Shown: in pieces, positions 52,776 through 63,878 of the stretch
Layout: every line of letters starts with the position of its first letter
How positions within the stretch are numbered: the stretch's first letter is position 1
DNA from: Allobosea sp. 47.2.35
GTDB taxonomy: Bacteria; Pseudomonadota; Alphaproteobacteria; Rhizobiales; Beijerinckiaceae
NCBI RefSeq assembly: GCF_024655635.1
Contig: NZ_JANLGI010000017.1
Coordinates: 1 to 64,000, forward strand
Length of the DNA stretch: 64,000 nucleotides
Reading direction: 5' to 3'
Translations under genes and position numbers: made by a program
Notes under the pieces: generated by a model
Database searches by the model: none
What the model was told of the DNA's origin: nothing
The model's input: only the letters and a program-made list of their open reading frames with translations

Positions 52776-53596
52776 TTGACTGCCATCGCCCTCACCATCG
52801 CCGGTTCGGATTCGAGCGGCGGCGCCGGCATCCAGGCCGATCTCAAGACCTTCGCGGCTCATCAGGTCTATGGCGCCAGCGTGATCGTGGCGCTGACCGC
52901 GCAGAACACCAAAGGCGTCAGCGCCATCCATGCCGTGCCGCGCGACTTCGTCGCCCAGCAGATGGATGCGGTCTTCGAGGACCTCGACGTCGCTGCCGTC
53001 AAGATCGGCATGCTAGCGACGGCCGAGCTGATCGCGACCGTCGCGGCCGGGCTGAAGCGCCATGGCGCGAAGAATGTCGTGCTCGATCCCGTCATGATCG
53101 CAGCCTCCGGTGCGCGGCTGCTGGAAAGCTCGGCGGTCGAGGCGATCCGTACCCATCTTTTCCCGCTCGCGACGCTGATCACGCCGAACCTGCCGGAAGC
53201 CGCCGCCCTGCTCGGCACGAGCATGGCCGAGACCGATCAGGCGATGGACGAGCAGGCCGATAAGCTCGCGTCGCTGGGCGCGGCCAATGTCCTGATCAAG
53301 GGTGGCCACGGCACCGGTGAGATCAGCAGCGACCTCCTCTTGCTTGCCGGCGGTGCACGCCAGCGCTTCAACGCGCCACGCCTCGCGACGCGCAACACCC
53401 ATGGCACCGGCTGCACGCTCTCCTCCGCCATCGCCGCCAATCTCGCCAAGGGGCTGGCGCTGCCGGAGGCGGTCGGCCACGCCAAGAGCTATATCTCCGC
53501 CGCCATTGCCGCCGCCGATCAGGTTGCGGTTGGCCACGGCCACGGACCGGTGCATCATTTCCATCATTGGTGGAACAGGACCGACGGGAGCCAGTC

Positions 53597-53600
<4 letters not shown>
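52776..53600 (+). CDS. thiD: Hydroxymethylpyrimidine/phosphomethylpyrimidine kinase
   Basis: 274 aa starting with TTG. Phosphorylates HMP and HMP-P in thiamine synthesis. Family features: [18 protein letters not shown] at the N-terminus, [13 protein letters not shown] in the middle and the anion-hole motif [14 protein letters not shown] with the catalytic Cys/Asp region. The C-terminus is His-rich ([14 protein letters not shown]). It starts 15 bp after mutA and overlaps mutB by 4 nt, so it is part of the mutase operon. Confidence 0.94.
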
Positions 53601-55762
<2,162 letters not shown>

Positions 55763-55767
55763 AAGAA

Positions 55768-55797
55768 GGCGGGCGCTGCCAGCCGGCAGCGCCCGCC
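55768..55797. terminator. Bidirectional terminator between mutB and a small secreted protein gene
   Basis: A perfect 13-bp stem (GGCGGGCGCTGCC / GGCAGCGCCCGCC) with a 4-nt loop, directly after the mutB stop. On the minus strand it is followed by TTCTTTTATT, a good U tract for the convergent gene. Confidence 0.8.
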
Positions 55798-55824
55798 CCA
55801 TGATCACGACCGACGTGGCGACAC

Positions 55825-56097
55825 TTACCGCCAGCCGTAACCATAGCCGTAGCGCGGCGGAGGCGGCCGCATGCCATAACCGTCGGAGTAGCGATGCCAG
55901 CGGCGCTGGCCCCAGAAGCCGTGGACGGCGGGTGGCGCCGGGCGCCAGCCATAGCCGTAGGCCGGGCGATCATAGGAGCGCTCATAGCCACGGCCGAAGG
56001 CCTGGGCCTCGCCTGCGCCGGCGAATGCCGAGGCTGCGAGCACGGCGCCGCTGAGCGCGAGCGCTGTCAAACCGATCCGGGCGCGATTGCCAAACAT
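55825..56097 (-). CDS. Small secreted Gly/Tyr/Pro-rich protein
   Basis: 90 aa. A clear Sec signal (LTALALSGAVLAASAFAGAGEAQA) precedes a mature peptide of about 55 residues rich in Tyr, Gly, Arg, Pro and Trp (GYGWRPAPPA, PPPPRYGYGYGWR). Common in Rhizobiales as a small exported protein of unknown role. Upstream is a perfect GGCAGGG/CCCTGCC hairpin (56116-56133). Confidence 0.7.
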   Translation of the reverse strand: MFGNRARIGLTALALSGAVLAASAFAGAGEAQAFGRGYERSYDRPAYGYGWRPAPPAVHGFWGQRRWHRYSDGYGMRPPPPRYGYGYGWR

Positions 56098-56157
56098 GGT
56101 CTCATGTCCTGTTCCGGCAGGGATCGCCCTGCCACGGATCGGACATTCGCAGGTCCT

Positions 56158-56189
56158 GGCTGAACGGGCTTTGAGGATGCCGTTCAGCC
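56158..56189. terminator. Hairpin after potI
   Basis: A perfect 10-bp stem (GGCTGAACGG / CCGTTCAGCC) with a 12-nt loop, 5 bp past the potI stop on the minus strand. There is no U run, so it may be factor-assisted or an mRNA-stabilising end. Confidence 0.55.
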
Positions 56190-56194
56190 GCCGT

Positions 56195-56983
56195 TTAGCT
56201 GCCGGACAATTGCTCGCGCTTCAAAAGCAGCGAGGCCGCGATCACGACGACGGCGACGGCGCCGATCATGATCGTGCAGGCGGCGTTGATCTCTGGCGAG
56301 ACCCCGAGCTTGACCGCCGAATAAAGCCGCATCGGCAGCGTCGTCGCGCCGGGGCCGGTCGTGAAGCTCGCGATGACAAGGTCATCGAGTGACAGCGTGA
56401 AGGCGAGCATCCAGCCCGCCGCCACCGCCGGCCAGATCAGCGGCAGGGTCACGGTCCAGAAGGTGACGAAGGGCGTGGCGCCCAAGTCTTGCGCCGCCTC
56501 CTCCAGCGAGCGATCGAAGCCGGCGAGCCGCGACTGCACGACGATGCAGGCAAAGCCCAGGCTGAAGGTCGCGTGGGCGATCGTGACCGTCCAGAAGCCG
56601 CGCTCGACATCGGCGGCGACGAAGAGCAGCAGCAGCGACAGGCCGGTCACCACCTCGGGCATGACGAGCGGCGCCAGCACCATGCCGGAGAACAGGGTGC
56701 GCCCCATGAAACGGCCATGGCGCGCCAGAGCAAGCGCCGCCAGCGTGCCGAGGACCGTCGCCAGCGTCGCCGAGACGAAGCCGAGGCGCATCGAGAGCCA
56801 GGCTGCATCGAGCAGCGGCCCGTTCTGCATCAGCGCGCCGTACCAATGCGTCGAGAAGCCGCCCCAGACCGTCACCAGCCGCGAGGCGTTGAAGGAATAG
56901 GCGATCAGCGTCAGGATCGGCAGATAGAGGAAGGCAAAGCCGACGATAAGAGCAAGGATCAATCCGGGACCGAGCCGGCTCAT
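56195..56983 (-). CDS. potI: Polyamine ABC transporter permease PotI
   Basis: 262 aa from the ATG at 56983, overlapping potH by 4 nt. Six membrane helices; the EAA loop that contacts the ATPase reads EEAAQDLGATPFVTFWTVTLPL. Signature end region SLDDLVIASFTTGPGATTLPM. Inner-membrane half of the spermidine/putrescine importer. Confidence 0.93.
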   Translation of the reverse strand: MSRLGPGLILALIVGFAFLYLPILTLIAYSFNASRLVTVWGGFSTHWYGALMQNGPLLDAAWLSMRLGFVSATLATVLGTLAALALARHGRFMGRTLFSGMVLAPLVMPEVVTGLSLLLLFVAADVERGFWTVTIAHATFSLGFACIVVQSRLAGFDRSLEEAAQDLGATPFVTFWTVTLPLIWPAVAAGWMLAFTLSLDDLVIASFTTGPGATTLPMRLYSAVKLGVSPEINAACTIMIGAVAVVVIAASLLLKREQLSGS

Positions 56984-57882
56984 GCCGCCATCTCCCGGCT
57001 GAGGCGAGCCCGTTGAAGCAGGACGAGCGGCAGCACCAGCACGACGAGCAGGACCACCGCAACCGCCGAAGCCAAAGGCCAGTCGCGGTTGGAGAAGAAC
57101 TCGTTCCACAGCACTTTGCCGATCATGACGGTATCGGGGCCGCCGAGCAGATCGGGGATGACGAATTCGCCGACCGCCGGAATGAAGACCAGCGCCGAGC
57201 CGGCGAGGATACCCGGCAGCGACAACGGCAGCGTCACCGTCAAGAAGGCCGTGACCGGGGTTGCGCCGAGGTCGGAAGCCGCTTCGAGCAAGCCGCGATC
57301 GAGCTTCTCAAGTGTCGCGAAGAGCGGCAGCACCATGAAGGGCAGGTAGGAATAGACCATGCCGAGCAGCACGGCCGTCTCGGTGTTGAGCAGGCGCAGA
57401 GGCTCGCCCTCAAGGCCCAGGAAAGCGAGCGACGCGTCGAGCAGCCCATCCGGCCGGAGAATGCCGATCCAGGCGTAGACGCGGATCAGGAAGGAGGTCC
57501 AGAACGGCAGAATGACGAAGACGAGCAGGGTTCCGCGCCAGCGCGCCGGGGCCGAGGCCATGGCATAGGCAAGTGGATAGCCGATCGCCAGCGCGAAGAT
57601 CGTGGTCAGCGCCGCGATGCGCAGCGAGTAGAGGTAGCTCTGCCAGTAGAGCGCGTCGTCGCCGAGCAGGCTGAAATTCGCGAGGTCGAGCTGCGAGAGG
57701 AATTCGCCGAGCTGGGCAAGCCCCTCCCAGTGCGGCGCATAGGGCGGCAGGGCCGTCGCGGCCTGGGAGAAGGCCATGCGCAGCACGATGACGAAGGGTG
57801 CGAGGAAGAACAGCGCTAGCCAGAGATAGGGCACGGCCACGACCAGCCGGCGCAGCCGCTGCAGCGAAGCGACCGCGCTCAT
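56980..57882 (-). CDS. potH: Polyamine ABC transporter permease PotH
   Basis: 300 aa. Six membrane helices, EAA loop EAASDLGATPVTAFLTVTLPLSLPG, and the family segments PFWTSFLIRVYAWIGIL and PAVGEFVIPDLLGGPDTVMIG. The ATG overlaps the potG stop by 4 nt. Confidence 0.94.
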   Translation of the reverse strand: MSAVASLQRLRRLVVAVPYLWLALFFLAPFVIVLRMAFSQAATALPPYAPHWEGLAQLGEFLSQLDLANFSLLGDDALYWQSYLYSLRIAALTTIFALAIGYPLAYAMASAPARWRGTLLVFVILPFWTSFLIRVYAWIGILRPDGLLDASLAFLGLEGEPLRLLNTETAVLLGMVYSYLPFMVLPLFATLEKLDRGLLEAASDLGATPVTAFLTVTLPLSLPGILAGSALVFIPAVGEFVIPDLLGGPDTVMIGKVLWNEFFSNRDWPLASAVAVVLLVVLVLPLVLLQRARLSREMAA

Positions 57883-59063
57883 GGCGGCAGCACCACGCCC
57901 GCCTCGACATCCCAGGAGAGCCAGACCTTGTCGTCCCAGGCGAAAGGCCGGGCCATTCGGCGCGTGCGGTTGGCGAGCGCGACCTTGACCAACTGACCGC
58001 CCTCACCGCCAAGCATCACCTGGATCATGGTGAAGTCGCCGAGATATCCGATATCCCAGATCTCGCCCGCGACCTTGTTGACGCCCTGCGCGGGCTCGTC
58101 ATGAGCGATCTCGATCTTCTCCGGCCGGATGCCGACGACGAGCGGCTCGCCCGCCTTCAGGGCCGGCGCATCCTCGTCGAGTTCGACGGTGCCGACATGC
58201 GGCATCTCGGCCCGGACCAGCTCGCCCTCGACGGCCGCGATCCGGCCTTCGAAGATGTTGATGTCGCCGACGAATTCCGCGACGTGGCGATTGGCTGGCG
58301 CCTCGTAGATCACGTCGGGCGGGCCGATCTGGACGAGCTTGCCGTGATCCATCACCGCCATGCGGTCGGCCATGGTCATCGCCTCGTCCTGGTCGTGGGT
58401 GACAACCATGAAGGTGAGGCCGAGCTCGCTCTGCAGGTCCATCAATTCGAACTGGGTCTGCTCGCGCAGCTTCTTGTCGAGCGCCGCCATCGGCTCGTCG
58501 AGCAGGAGGAGCTTCGGCCGCTTGGCCAGCGAACGGGCGAGCGCGACGCGCTGGCGCTGGCCACCGGAGAGCTGGTGCGGCTTTCGGCCGCCAAGGCCGG
58601 AGAGCTTGACCAGTGCCAGCATCTCCTCGACGCGCCGGTCGATCTCGGCGCGCGGCAGCCCCTCGCGCTTCAGCCCATAGGCGATATTGCCGGCCACACT
58701 GAGATGCGGGAACAGCGCATAGGACTGGAACATCATGTTGATCGGCCGCAGATGCGGCGGGATGCCGGTGATGTCCTGCCCATCGAGCAGGATGGTGCCG
58801 GCATCCGGCGTCTCGAAGCCGGCCAGCATGCGCATCAACGTGGTCTTGCCGCAGCCTGAGGGCCCAAGCAGCGCGAAGAATTCGCGCGGATAGAGCGAGA
58901 GCGACAGATCGCCAACCGCCGTGACATCGCCGAAGCGCTTGGTCACGCCGCGGAACTCGACCAGCGGCTTCGCCGCCGGGTCGTTCCAGGGCTGGAAAGC
59001 CCGGCGCACGCTGCCGGGCGAGCTCTTTTTCATAGGCGTCGTGACCTGTCCGGCGCCGGTCAC
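57879..59063 (-). CDS. potG: Polyamine ABC transporter ATP-binding protein PotG
   Basis: 394 aa from a GTG that overlaps the potF stop (GTGA); an ATG 10 codons on is the alternative. Walker A GPSGCGKTT, Q-loop FQSYALFPH, signature LSGGQRQR, Walker B LLLLDEP and switch His in VTHDQ are all present. The C-terminal TOBE domain (EGELVRAEMP, VGIRPEKIEI) is typical of the PotA/PotG group. Confidence 0.95.
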   Translation of the reverse strand: MTGAGQVTTPMKKSSPGSVRRAFQPWNDPAAKPLVEFRGVTKRFGDVTAVGDLSLSLYPREFFALLGPSGCGKTTLMRMLAGFETPDAGTILLDGQDITGIPPHLRPINMMFQSYALFPHLSVAGNIAYGLKREGLPRAEIDRRVEEMLALVKLSGLGGRKPHQLSGGQRQRVALARSLAKRPKLLLLDEPMAALDKKLREQTQFELMDLQSELGLTFMVVTHDQDEAMTMADRMAVMDHGKLVQIGPPDVIYEAPANRHVAEFVGDINIFEGRIAAVEGELVRAEMPHVGTVELDEDAPALKAGEPLVVGIRPEKIEIAHDEPAQGVNKVAGEIWDIGYLGDFTMIQVMLGGEGGQLVKVALANRTRRMARPFAWDDKVWLSWDVEAGVVLPP

Positions 59064-60172
59064 TTGCCGGTCTTGACGCGGGTCCAGAGCCGGTTCACCA
59101 GCCGCTGGGACTTCTGGTCATAGGGCGTGATCGTATAGAGCCGCGCCATCACCGCGTCCGAGGGATAGATGCCGGGATTGTCGCGCACCGCCGCCGAGAG
59201 GAACGGCTTCGAGGCCAGGTTGCCGTTGGCATACTGGATGAAGTCCGAATTCTTCGCTGCCATCTCCGGCTTGTTGACGAAGTCGATGAACTTCAGGGCC
59301 GCTTCGACATTGCCGGCATCCTTCGGGATCACCAGCGAGTCGAACCACATCAGCGCGCCTTCCTTCGGAATCGAATAAGCAACCTGGACGCCGTTCTTGG
59401 CTTCCTCGGCGCGCTTCTTGGCCTGGAGGATGTCGCCGGAATAGCCGACGGCGAGGCAGATATCGCCGTTCGCCAGCGCGTTAATGTATTCCGAGGAATG
59501 GAATTTCTGGATATGCGGGCGGATCTTGCGCAGGAGCTCGCCGGCCTTGTTAAGATCAGCCTCGTTCTTCGAGTCGGGGTCGAGCCCGAGATAGCGCAAA
59601 GCCGCCGGGAACATCTCCTCGACCGCGTCGAGCACATGGACGCCGCAGTTGGAGAGCTTCTTCAGCGTGTCAGGCTCGAAGACGATCTTCCAGCTGTCTA
59701 TCACCACATCGGGGCCGAGGCGTTCCTTGATCTTGCCGGTGTTGTACCCGATCCCTGTGGTGCCCCACATGTAGTTCACGGCGTATTTGTTGCCGGGATC
59801 GTATTTCGACAGCCGCGTCTGGATCTCCGGCCAGAGATTCCTGAGGTTCGGCGCCTTGTCCTTGTCGACCGGCTGATAGAGGCCGAGCGGGATATGGCGC
59901 GGCAGGAAGGAGGCGGTGACGACGATCAGGTCGTAGCCGGTCTTGCCGGCGAGAAGCTTGGTCTCGACCGTCTCCATCTGGTCGAAGGTGTCGTAGACAA
60001 CGGTGATGCCGGTTTCCTTCTTGAAGGCGTCAAGCACCTCCGGATCGACATAATCGGACCAGTTGAAGATGCGCAGCTGCTTGTCCTGCGCGGCCACCGG
60101 CGTGGCCAGAAGTCCCAATCCGATCGCGCAAGCGGCAATCGCCTCGGTCAGTCGCTTCGTCGCCCTACCCAA
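59060..60172 (-). CDS. potF: Putrescine/polyamine-binding protein PotF
   Basis: About 370 aa from a TTG at 60172, preceded by GGAGGGG at good spacing; the open frame begins with a GTG at 60202. Signal peptide ending at PVAAQ. Family marks RIFNWSDYVDPEVL, the polyamine-site NYMWGTTGIGYN and the later AVGYSGDILQAK. First gene of potFGHI. Confidence 0.94.
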   Translation of the reverse strand: MGRATKRLTEAIAACAIGLGLLATPVAAQDKQLRIFNWSDYVDPEVLDAFKKETGITVVYDTFDQMETVETKLLAGKTGYDLIVVTASFLPRHIPLGLYQPVDKDKAPNLRNLWPEIQTRLSKYDPGNKYAVNYMWGTTGIGYNTGKIKERLGPDVVIDSWKIVFEPDTLKKLSNCGVHVLDAVEEMFPAALRYLGLDPDSKNEADLNKAGELLRKIRPHIQKFHSSEYINALANGDICLAVGYSGDILQAKKRAEEAKNGVQVAYSIPKEGALMWFDSLVIPKDAGNVEAALKFIDFVNKPEMAAKNSDFIQYANGNLASKPFLSAAVRDNPGIYPSDAVMARLYTITPYDQKSQRLVNRLWTRVKTGK

Positions 60173-60336
60173 TCCGCCCCTCCATCGTGTTGGCGCGCGC
60201 ACGCTACCAGCTTTCCCCCCGGCATCAACCGCGATCGGGCGCGACCGAACGCCCGCGCACAGGCAGGCTGCGCCTGACGCAAGCGTGAACGGCGGCAGCC
60301 TTGCCGGCCCCCGTCCTCATGCACATACCGTACCGC

Positions 60337-61074
60337 ATGCGCCTGTTCCGCCGCTTCCTTTTGTTCTTCGCGATCGCCTTCCTGCTGCCGCTCGCGAGCC
60401 ATGCGGGCTGGTGGTACTGGCAGACGCATGCGCCGAACTGGCAGCGTGCCGACTGGACCAGCGCCAAGCTCCTGCCGGCGGCTTCCGTCGAGCCCGAAGC
60501 GACCGTGCATGTCTTCGCCGCGCGGGTCGGGCGCTGGCGCGGCATCTTCGCGCATCACTCCTGGGTCGTGGTGAAGGAGCGTGGCGCTTCCGCCTATACC
60601 CGCTTCGATGTCGTCGGCTGGGGCGCGCCGGTCCGGGTCAACCATCGCGATGCCGATGGCCGCTGGTTCGGCAACATGCCGGAACCTGTCGCCGAGATTC
60701 GCGGCGAGGCAGCCGAGCGTCTGATCCCGCGCATACGCGCGGCGGTCGCTGCTTACGCCTATTCCAGCCCCGGCAGCTATCTCGCCTGGCCGGGGCCGAA
60801 TTCGAACAGCTTCGTCCAGCATGTGCTGGCCGAGGTGCCGGAGTTGCATCAGGCACTGCCGCCGACCGCGCTTGGCAAGGACTGGCGCGCCGACGGCCTT
60901 TTCGCCGGGCTGACAGCCAGCCGGACCGGCATCCAGGCTTCGCTTTATGGCCTTGCCGGCGTGACGGTCGGCTGGGTCGAGGGCATCGAGATCAACCTGC
61001 TCGGCCTTGTCGCCGGGCTCGACCTGCGCAGCCCGGCGCTGAAGCTGCCGGGCTGGGGACGGGTCGGGGTCTAG
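60337..61074 (+). CDS. DUF3750 family membrane-anchored protein
   Basis: About 245 aa from the ATG at 60337; upstream ATG at 60319 and TTG at 60301 are alternatives and no ribosome site is clear. A membrane helix at the N-terminus (RRFLLFFAIAFLLPLASHAG) is followed by a conserved periplasmic domain (VHVFAARVGRWRGIFAHHSWVVVKE, then RFDVVGWG, PGPNSNSFVQHVL). The function of DUF3750 is unknown. The layout recalls lipoprotein or NlpC-like peptidase folds with Ser/His residues, but no catalytic site is assigned. Confidence 0.85.
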   Translation: MRLFRRFLLFFAIAFLLPLASHAGWWYWQTHAPNWQRADWTSAKLLPAASVEPEATVHVFAARVGRWRGIFAHHSWVVVKERGASAYTRFDVVGWGAPVRVNHRDADGRWFGNMPEPVAEIRGEAAERLIPRIRAAVAAYAYSSPGSYLAWPGPNSNSFVQHVLAEVPELHQALPPTALGKDWRADGLFAGLTASRTGIQASLYGLAGVTVGWVEGIEINLLGLVAGLDLRSPALKLPGWGRVGV

Positions 61075-61077
61075 CGT

Positions 61078-61102
61078 TTCGAAGCGGTCAGACCGCTTCG
61101 AA
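61078..61102. terminator. 25-bp palindrome across convergent gene ends
   Basis: TTCGAAGCGGT-cag-ACCGCTTCGAA, a perfect 11-bp stem. It includes the last codons and stop of the PLP-enzyme gene on the minus strand and lies 4 bp after the DUF3750 stop. It probably ends both transcripts despite lacking a T run. Confidence 0.55.
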
Positions 61103-62371
61103 GGCCTGCGCCAGATCCGAGATCAGGTCCTCGATATTCTCGATGCCAACCGAGATGCGGATGAGGGCGTCGGTCAGGCCGATTTCCTCGCGCAATTCGC
61201 GGGCGACGCCGGAATGGGTCATCGCGGCCGGGTGCGAAACCAGGGTTTCGGTGCCGCCGAGGCTGACCGCGAGCTTCATGATCTGGAGGTTGTCGAGCAC
61301 GGCGAAGGCTTCCTTCTCGCCACCCTTGACGTCGAAGGCGAAGGTCGAGCCCGCCGCCGTGCACTGGCGGTCGAACACGGCCTTGCGCGGATCGCCCTCT
61401 TTGAGGTTGCCGAGATAGTGGACCCGGGCGACCTTCGGGTGGCTTTCCAGATATTCCGCCACCAGCTTGGCGTTCTCGTTGGCGCGGCTCATGCGGATGT
61501 CAAGCGTCTCCAGCGAGCGCATCAGCATCCAGCAGGAATTCGGGTCGGCTTGCGTGCCCAGCGAACCGCGCCAGGCCTTCACCTGCCGCACGAGGGCCTC
61601 GGAACCGCTGATCGAGCCGCCGACGAGGTCGGAATGGCCACCGACATATTTGGTCAGCGAGAGCAGCGAGAGATCGGCGCCCTGCTTCAGCGGCTTCTGG
61701 TATTTCGGGCCGAGCATGGTGTTATCGACCACGACCGGCGGGCGGTGACCCTGCGACTTCTCCAGCTCGTCGGCGATCATCTTGCAGGCGGCGAGGTCGA
61801 CGAGGCCGTTGGTCGGGTTGGCCGGCGTCTCCACCAGGATCATCGCGACGCGGCCCTTGGCGGCGGCGGCCCGCGCGACGTCACGCATCTGCTCGATATC
61901 GAGCCCGTCGGTGAAGCCGAAGGGCGTGACGCCGAAGGCGCCCATCTGGTTCTTCAGCAGCGTCTCGGTACCGCCATAGAGCGGGCGCGAGTGCAGGATC
62001 GTGTCGCCGGGGCGCAGGAAGGCGAAGCAGGTCGTCGCGATCGCCGCCATGCCGGAGGCGAAGACGGCGCATTTCTCGGCTTCGTCCCAGATCGCCAGGC
62101 GATCCTCGAGGATCTCCATGTTGGGGTGGTTGAAGCGCGAATAGACGAGGCCGGGCTTCTCGCCGGGCTTGGGCTGGCGCCGGCCGGAGGTGAAATCGAA
62201 GAAGTCCTTGCCCTGCTGGGCATTCTCGAAAACGAAGGTCGAGGTCAGGAAGACCGGCGGCTTAAGCGAGCCTTCCGACATGGCCGGCGAATAGCCGAAG
62301 CCCATCATCAGCGTCTCGGGATGGAGCTTGCGGTTGGCGATCCGGTCCTTGTGGTAGTTGTCTTCGCTCAT
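61088..62371 (-). CDS. Cys/Met-metabolism PLP enzyme, methionine gamma-lyase-like
   Basis: About 427 aa from the ATG at 62371 with GGGAGA upstream. Fold type I PLP enzyme of the cystathionine gamma-synthase family: substrate and PLP residues in YSRFNHPN, FASGMAAIATTCFAFLRPGD, VVVDNTMLGP, and the PLP Lys in SLTKYVGGHSDLVGG. It could be a cystathionine gamma-synthase, an O-acetylhomoserine sulfhydrylase or a methionine gamma-lyase; the divergent Lrp regulator recalls mdeA-mdeR of Pseudomonas and favours the last. Confidence 0.85.
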   Translation of the reverse strand: MSEDNYHKDRIANRKLHPETLMMGFGYSPAMSEGSLKPPVFLTSTFVFENAQQGKDFFDFTSGRRQPKPGEKPGLVYSRFNHPNMEILEDRLAIWDEAEKCAVFASGMAAIATTCFAFLRPGDTILHSRPLYGGTETLLKNQMGAFGVTPFGFTDGLDIEQMRDVARAAAAKGRVAMILVETPANPTNGLVDLAACKMIADELEKSQGHRPPVVVDNTMLGPKYQKPLKQGADLSLLSLTKYVGGHSDLVGGSISGSEALVRQVKAWRGSLGTQADPNSCWMLMRSLETLDIRMSRANENAKLVAEYLESHPKVARVHYLGNLKEGDPRKAVFDRQCTAAGSTFAFDVKGGEKEAFAVLDNLQIMKLAVSLGGTETLVSHPAAMTHSGVARELREEIGLTDALIRISVGIENIEDLISDLAQAFEAV

Positions 62372-62474
62372 GGCCGTCTCCCTTGCGATCCTGCAGCGCA
62401 GGCCGGTTTCTGGCACCAGATTATTCCCATCATCGCGCCATTGCTTGGCCGATCAGCATCATCCTAATGTACGC

Positions 62475-62492
62475 TGAGCAGCTTTCTGCTCA
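62475..62492. promoter_or_regulatory. Perfect dyad, probable Lrp-type operator
   Basis: TGAGCAG-CTTT-CTGCTCA, a perfect 7-bp inverted repeat between the divergent PLP-enzyme and Lrp genes, about 25 bp before the regulator start. Size and centre fit Lrp/AsnC dimer sites. Binding is inferred. Confidence 0.6.
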
Positions 62493-62516
62493 ATTTTGAC
62501 AGGGATGGAGCATATC

Positions 62517-62975
62517 GTGCTCGACAGCATCGACCGCCGGATTCTCGCCGTGCTGCGCGAGGACGGACGCATCACCAACCAGGACCTGTCGCAGCGAGTC
62601 GGGCTGTCGCCGACGCCGTGCCTCCGGCGCCTGAAGCGGTTGGAAGAAACCGGCGTCATCCAGGGCTATACGGCCGTCGTCGACCCCAAGGCCTATGGGC
62701 TGCCCTTCAGCGTCTTCGTCTCGGTGCGACTGACCCAGCAGAACCAGGAGCAGATCGCCGAATTCGAGAAAGCCGTAGAAAGCTGGAGCGAGGTCGCCGA
62801 ATGCTACCTCATGACCGGCTCGCAGGATTACCTGCTGCGCGTCGTCACCGACGGCATCGAGGGCTATGAGCGCTTCCTGAAGCAGAAGGCGACGCGGCTG
62901 AAATGCATCCAGTCGGTCGAATCCAATTTCGCCCTGGCAACGATCAAGAAGCGCTCCGGCCTGCCGCCGATCTAG
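62517..62975 (+). CDS. Lrp/AsnC family transcriptional regulator
   Basis: 152 aa from a GTG at 62517, which has GGAG at ideal spacing; an ATG at 62505 lies too close to AGGG. Helix-turn-helix LDSIDRRILAVLREDGRITNQDLSQRVGLSPTPCLRRLKRLEE, then a RAM ligand domain (PFSVFVSVRLTQQ, SEVAECYLMTGSQDYLLRVV). It probably senses an amino acid such as methionine and regulates the divergent lyase gene. Confidence 0.92.
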   Translation: MLDSIDRRILAVLREDGRITNQDLSQRVGLSPTPCLRRLKRLEETGVIQGYTAVVDPKAYGLPFSVFVSVRLTQQNQEQIAEFEKAVESWSEVAECYLMTGSQDYLLRVVTDGIEGYERFLKQKATRLKCIQSVESNFALATIKKRSGLPPI

Positions 62976-62981
62976 AAGGCT

Positions 62982-63866
62982 TCAGCGGGCGCCGAACAGC
63001 TCGGCCTCCGCAGCCTTGGCCATGCCGCCCTGCTGATGCCCCACGCCGGGCACCACGACCTCGCGCCAGCGGAGCGTCACGCCGAGACGGTGCGCCTCAT
63101 CGCGAGCCGCGGCCATGAAATGCTCGCCGCGTGCGAAGCGGGTCGCGCCCTGCTCCTCGGCGCCACGGGATTTGTTGAGCTGGTGGTGATTAGGATCAAT
63201 GTCCTGATCACCGAGCATGACCAGCATCGGCTTGGCGAGGGCGCGGGCCAGCGTGGCATCAGTGGCAGGCGTGCCCCTCAGCGAATAGGGATAGGCGCGC
63301 TCACCGGACAGAACCGGCAGCGTGTAGTAGCCGGCGTTCGCGACCGCCGCTGTCGCGATGCGAGCCTCCGGCATCAGCATGACCATGCGATGCACGAACT
63401 GCGCGCCGGCCGAGTGCCCGAAAATCGTGTAGCTGTCCCCCGCGACGCGACCGCTGGCGCGGGCAGCGTCGAACAACCTCTCGATCAGGCTGAAGGTCCA
63501 TTTCGCCTTGTCGGCCGCGCCGCGCACCCCGCCCTGCTGGAAGCGGCGGCTCGGAAACTGATCCTTGTCGAAGCGCGGGGCCAGAACGAGGAAGCCGGCC
63601 CGGTCGGCTGCAGACTTCCAGGCATCGCGGGCGCCCTTCGCATTGCGGCCCATGCCGTGGACCGCGATCAGCAGCGGGCAAGGCTTGGCGGCACAAGCCG
63701 GCGGCGCATAGGTTGAAACTGCGACCGTCGCCGGCTGCAGATCAGTGTAGCTACCTTCGGCTGGTCCAGTCCCGACGAAAAGCGCCGACGTTTCGGCAGA
63801 AGCGGCGGAAGAGCCGAGGCCCAGCGCCAGCGCGACGACCACCGCTCCCTTGCCATGCCACTTCAT
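62982..63866 (-). CDS. Secreted alpha/beta hydrolase (PHB depolymerase/esterase-like)
   Basis: 294 aa. Sec signal ending at ASAE. Nucleophile Ser in FGHSAGAQF, oxyanion region AVHGMGRNAKGAR, acid in LGDQDIDPNH and catalytic His in PGVGHQQGG. Resembles LpqC/polyhydroxybutyrate depolymerase-type esterases; the substrate is unknown. It starts 12 bp after the end of the preceding gene, with GAGGAG as ribosome site, so the two are probably one operon. Confidence 0.85.
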   Translation of the reverse strand: MKWHGKGAVVVALALGLGSSAASAETSALFVGTGPAEGSYTDLQPATVAVSTYAPPACAAKPCPLLIAVHGMGRNAKGARDAWKSAADRAGFLVLAPRFDKDQFPSRRFQQGGVRGAADKAKWTFSLIERLFDAARASGRVAGDSYTIFGHSAGAQFVHRMVMLMPEARIATAAVANAGYYTLPVLSGERAYPYSLRGTPATDATLARALAKPMLVMLGDQDIDPNHHQLNKSRGAEEQGATRFARGEHFMAAARDEAHRLGVTLRWREVVVPGVGHQQGGMAKAAEAELFGAR

Positions 63867-63878
63867 TCCGCCACTCCT

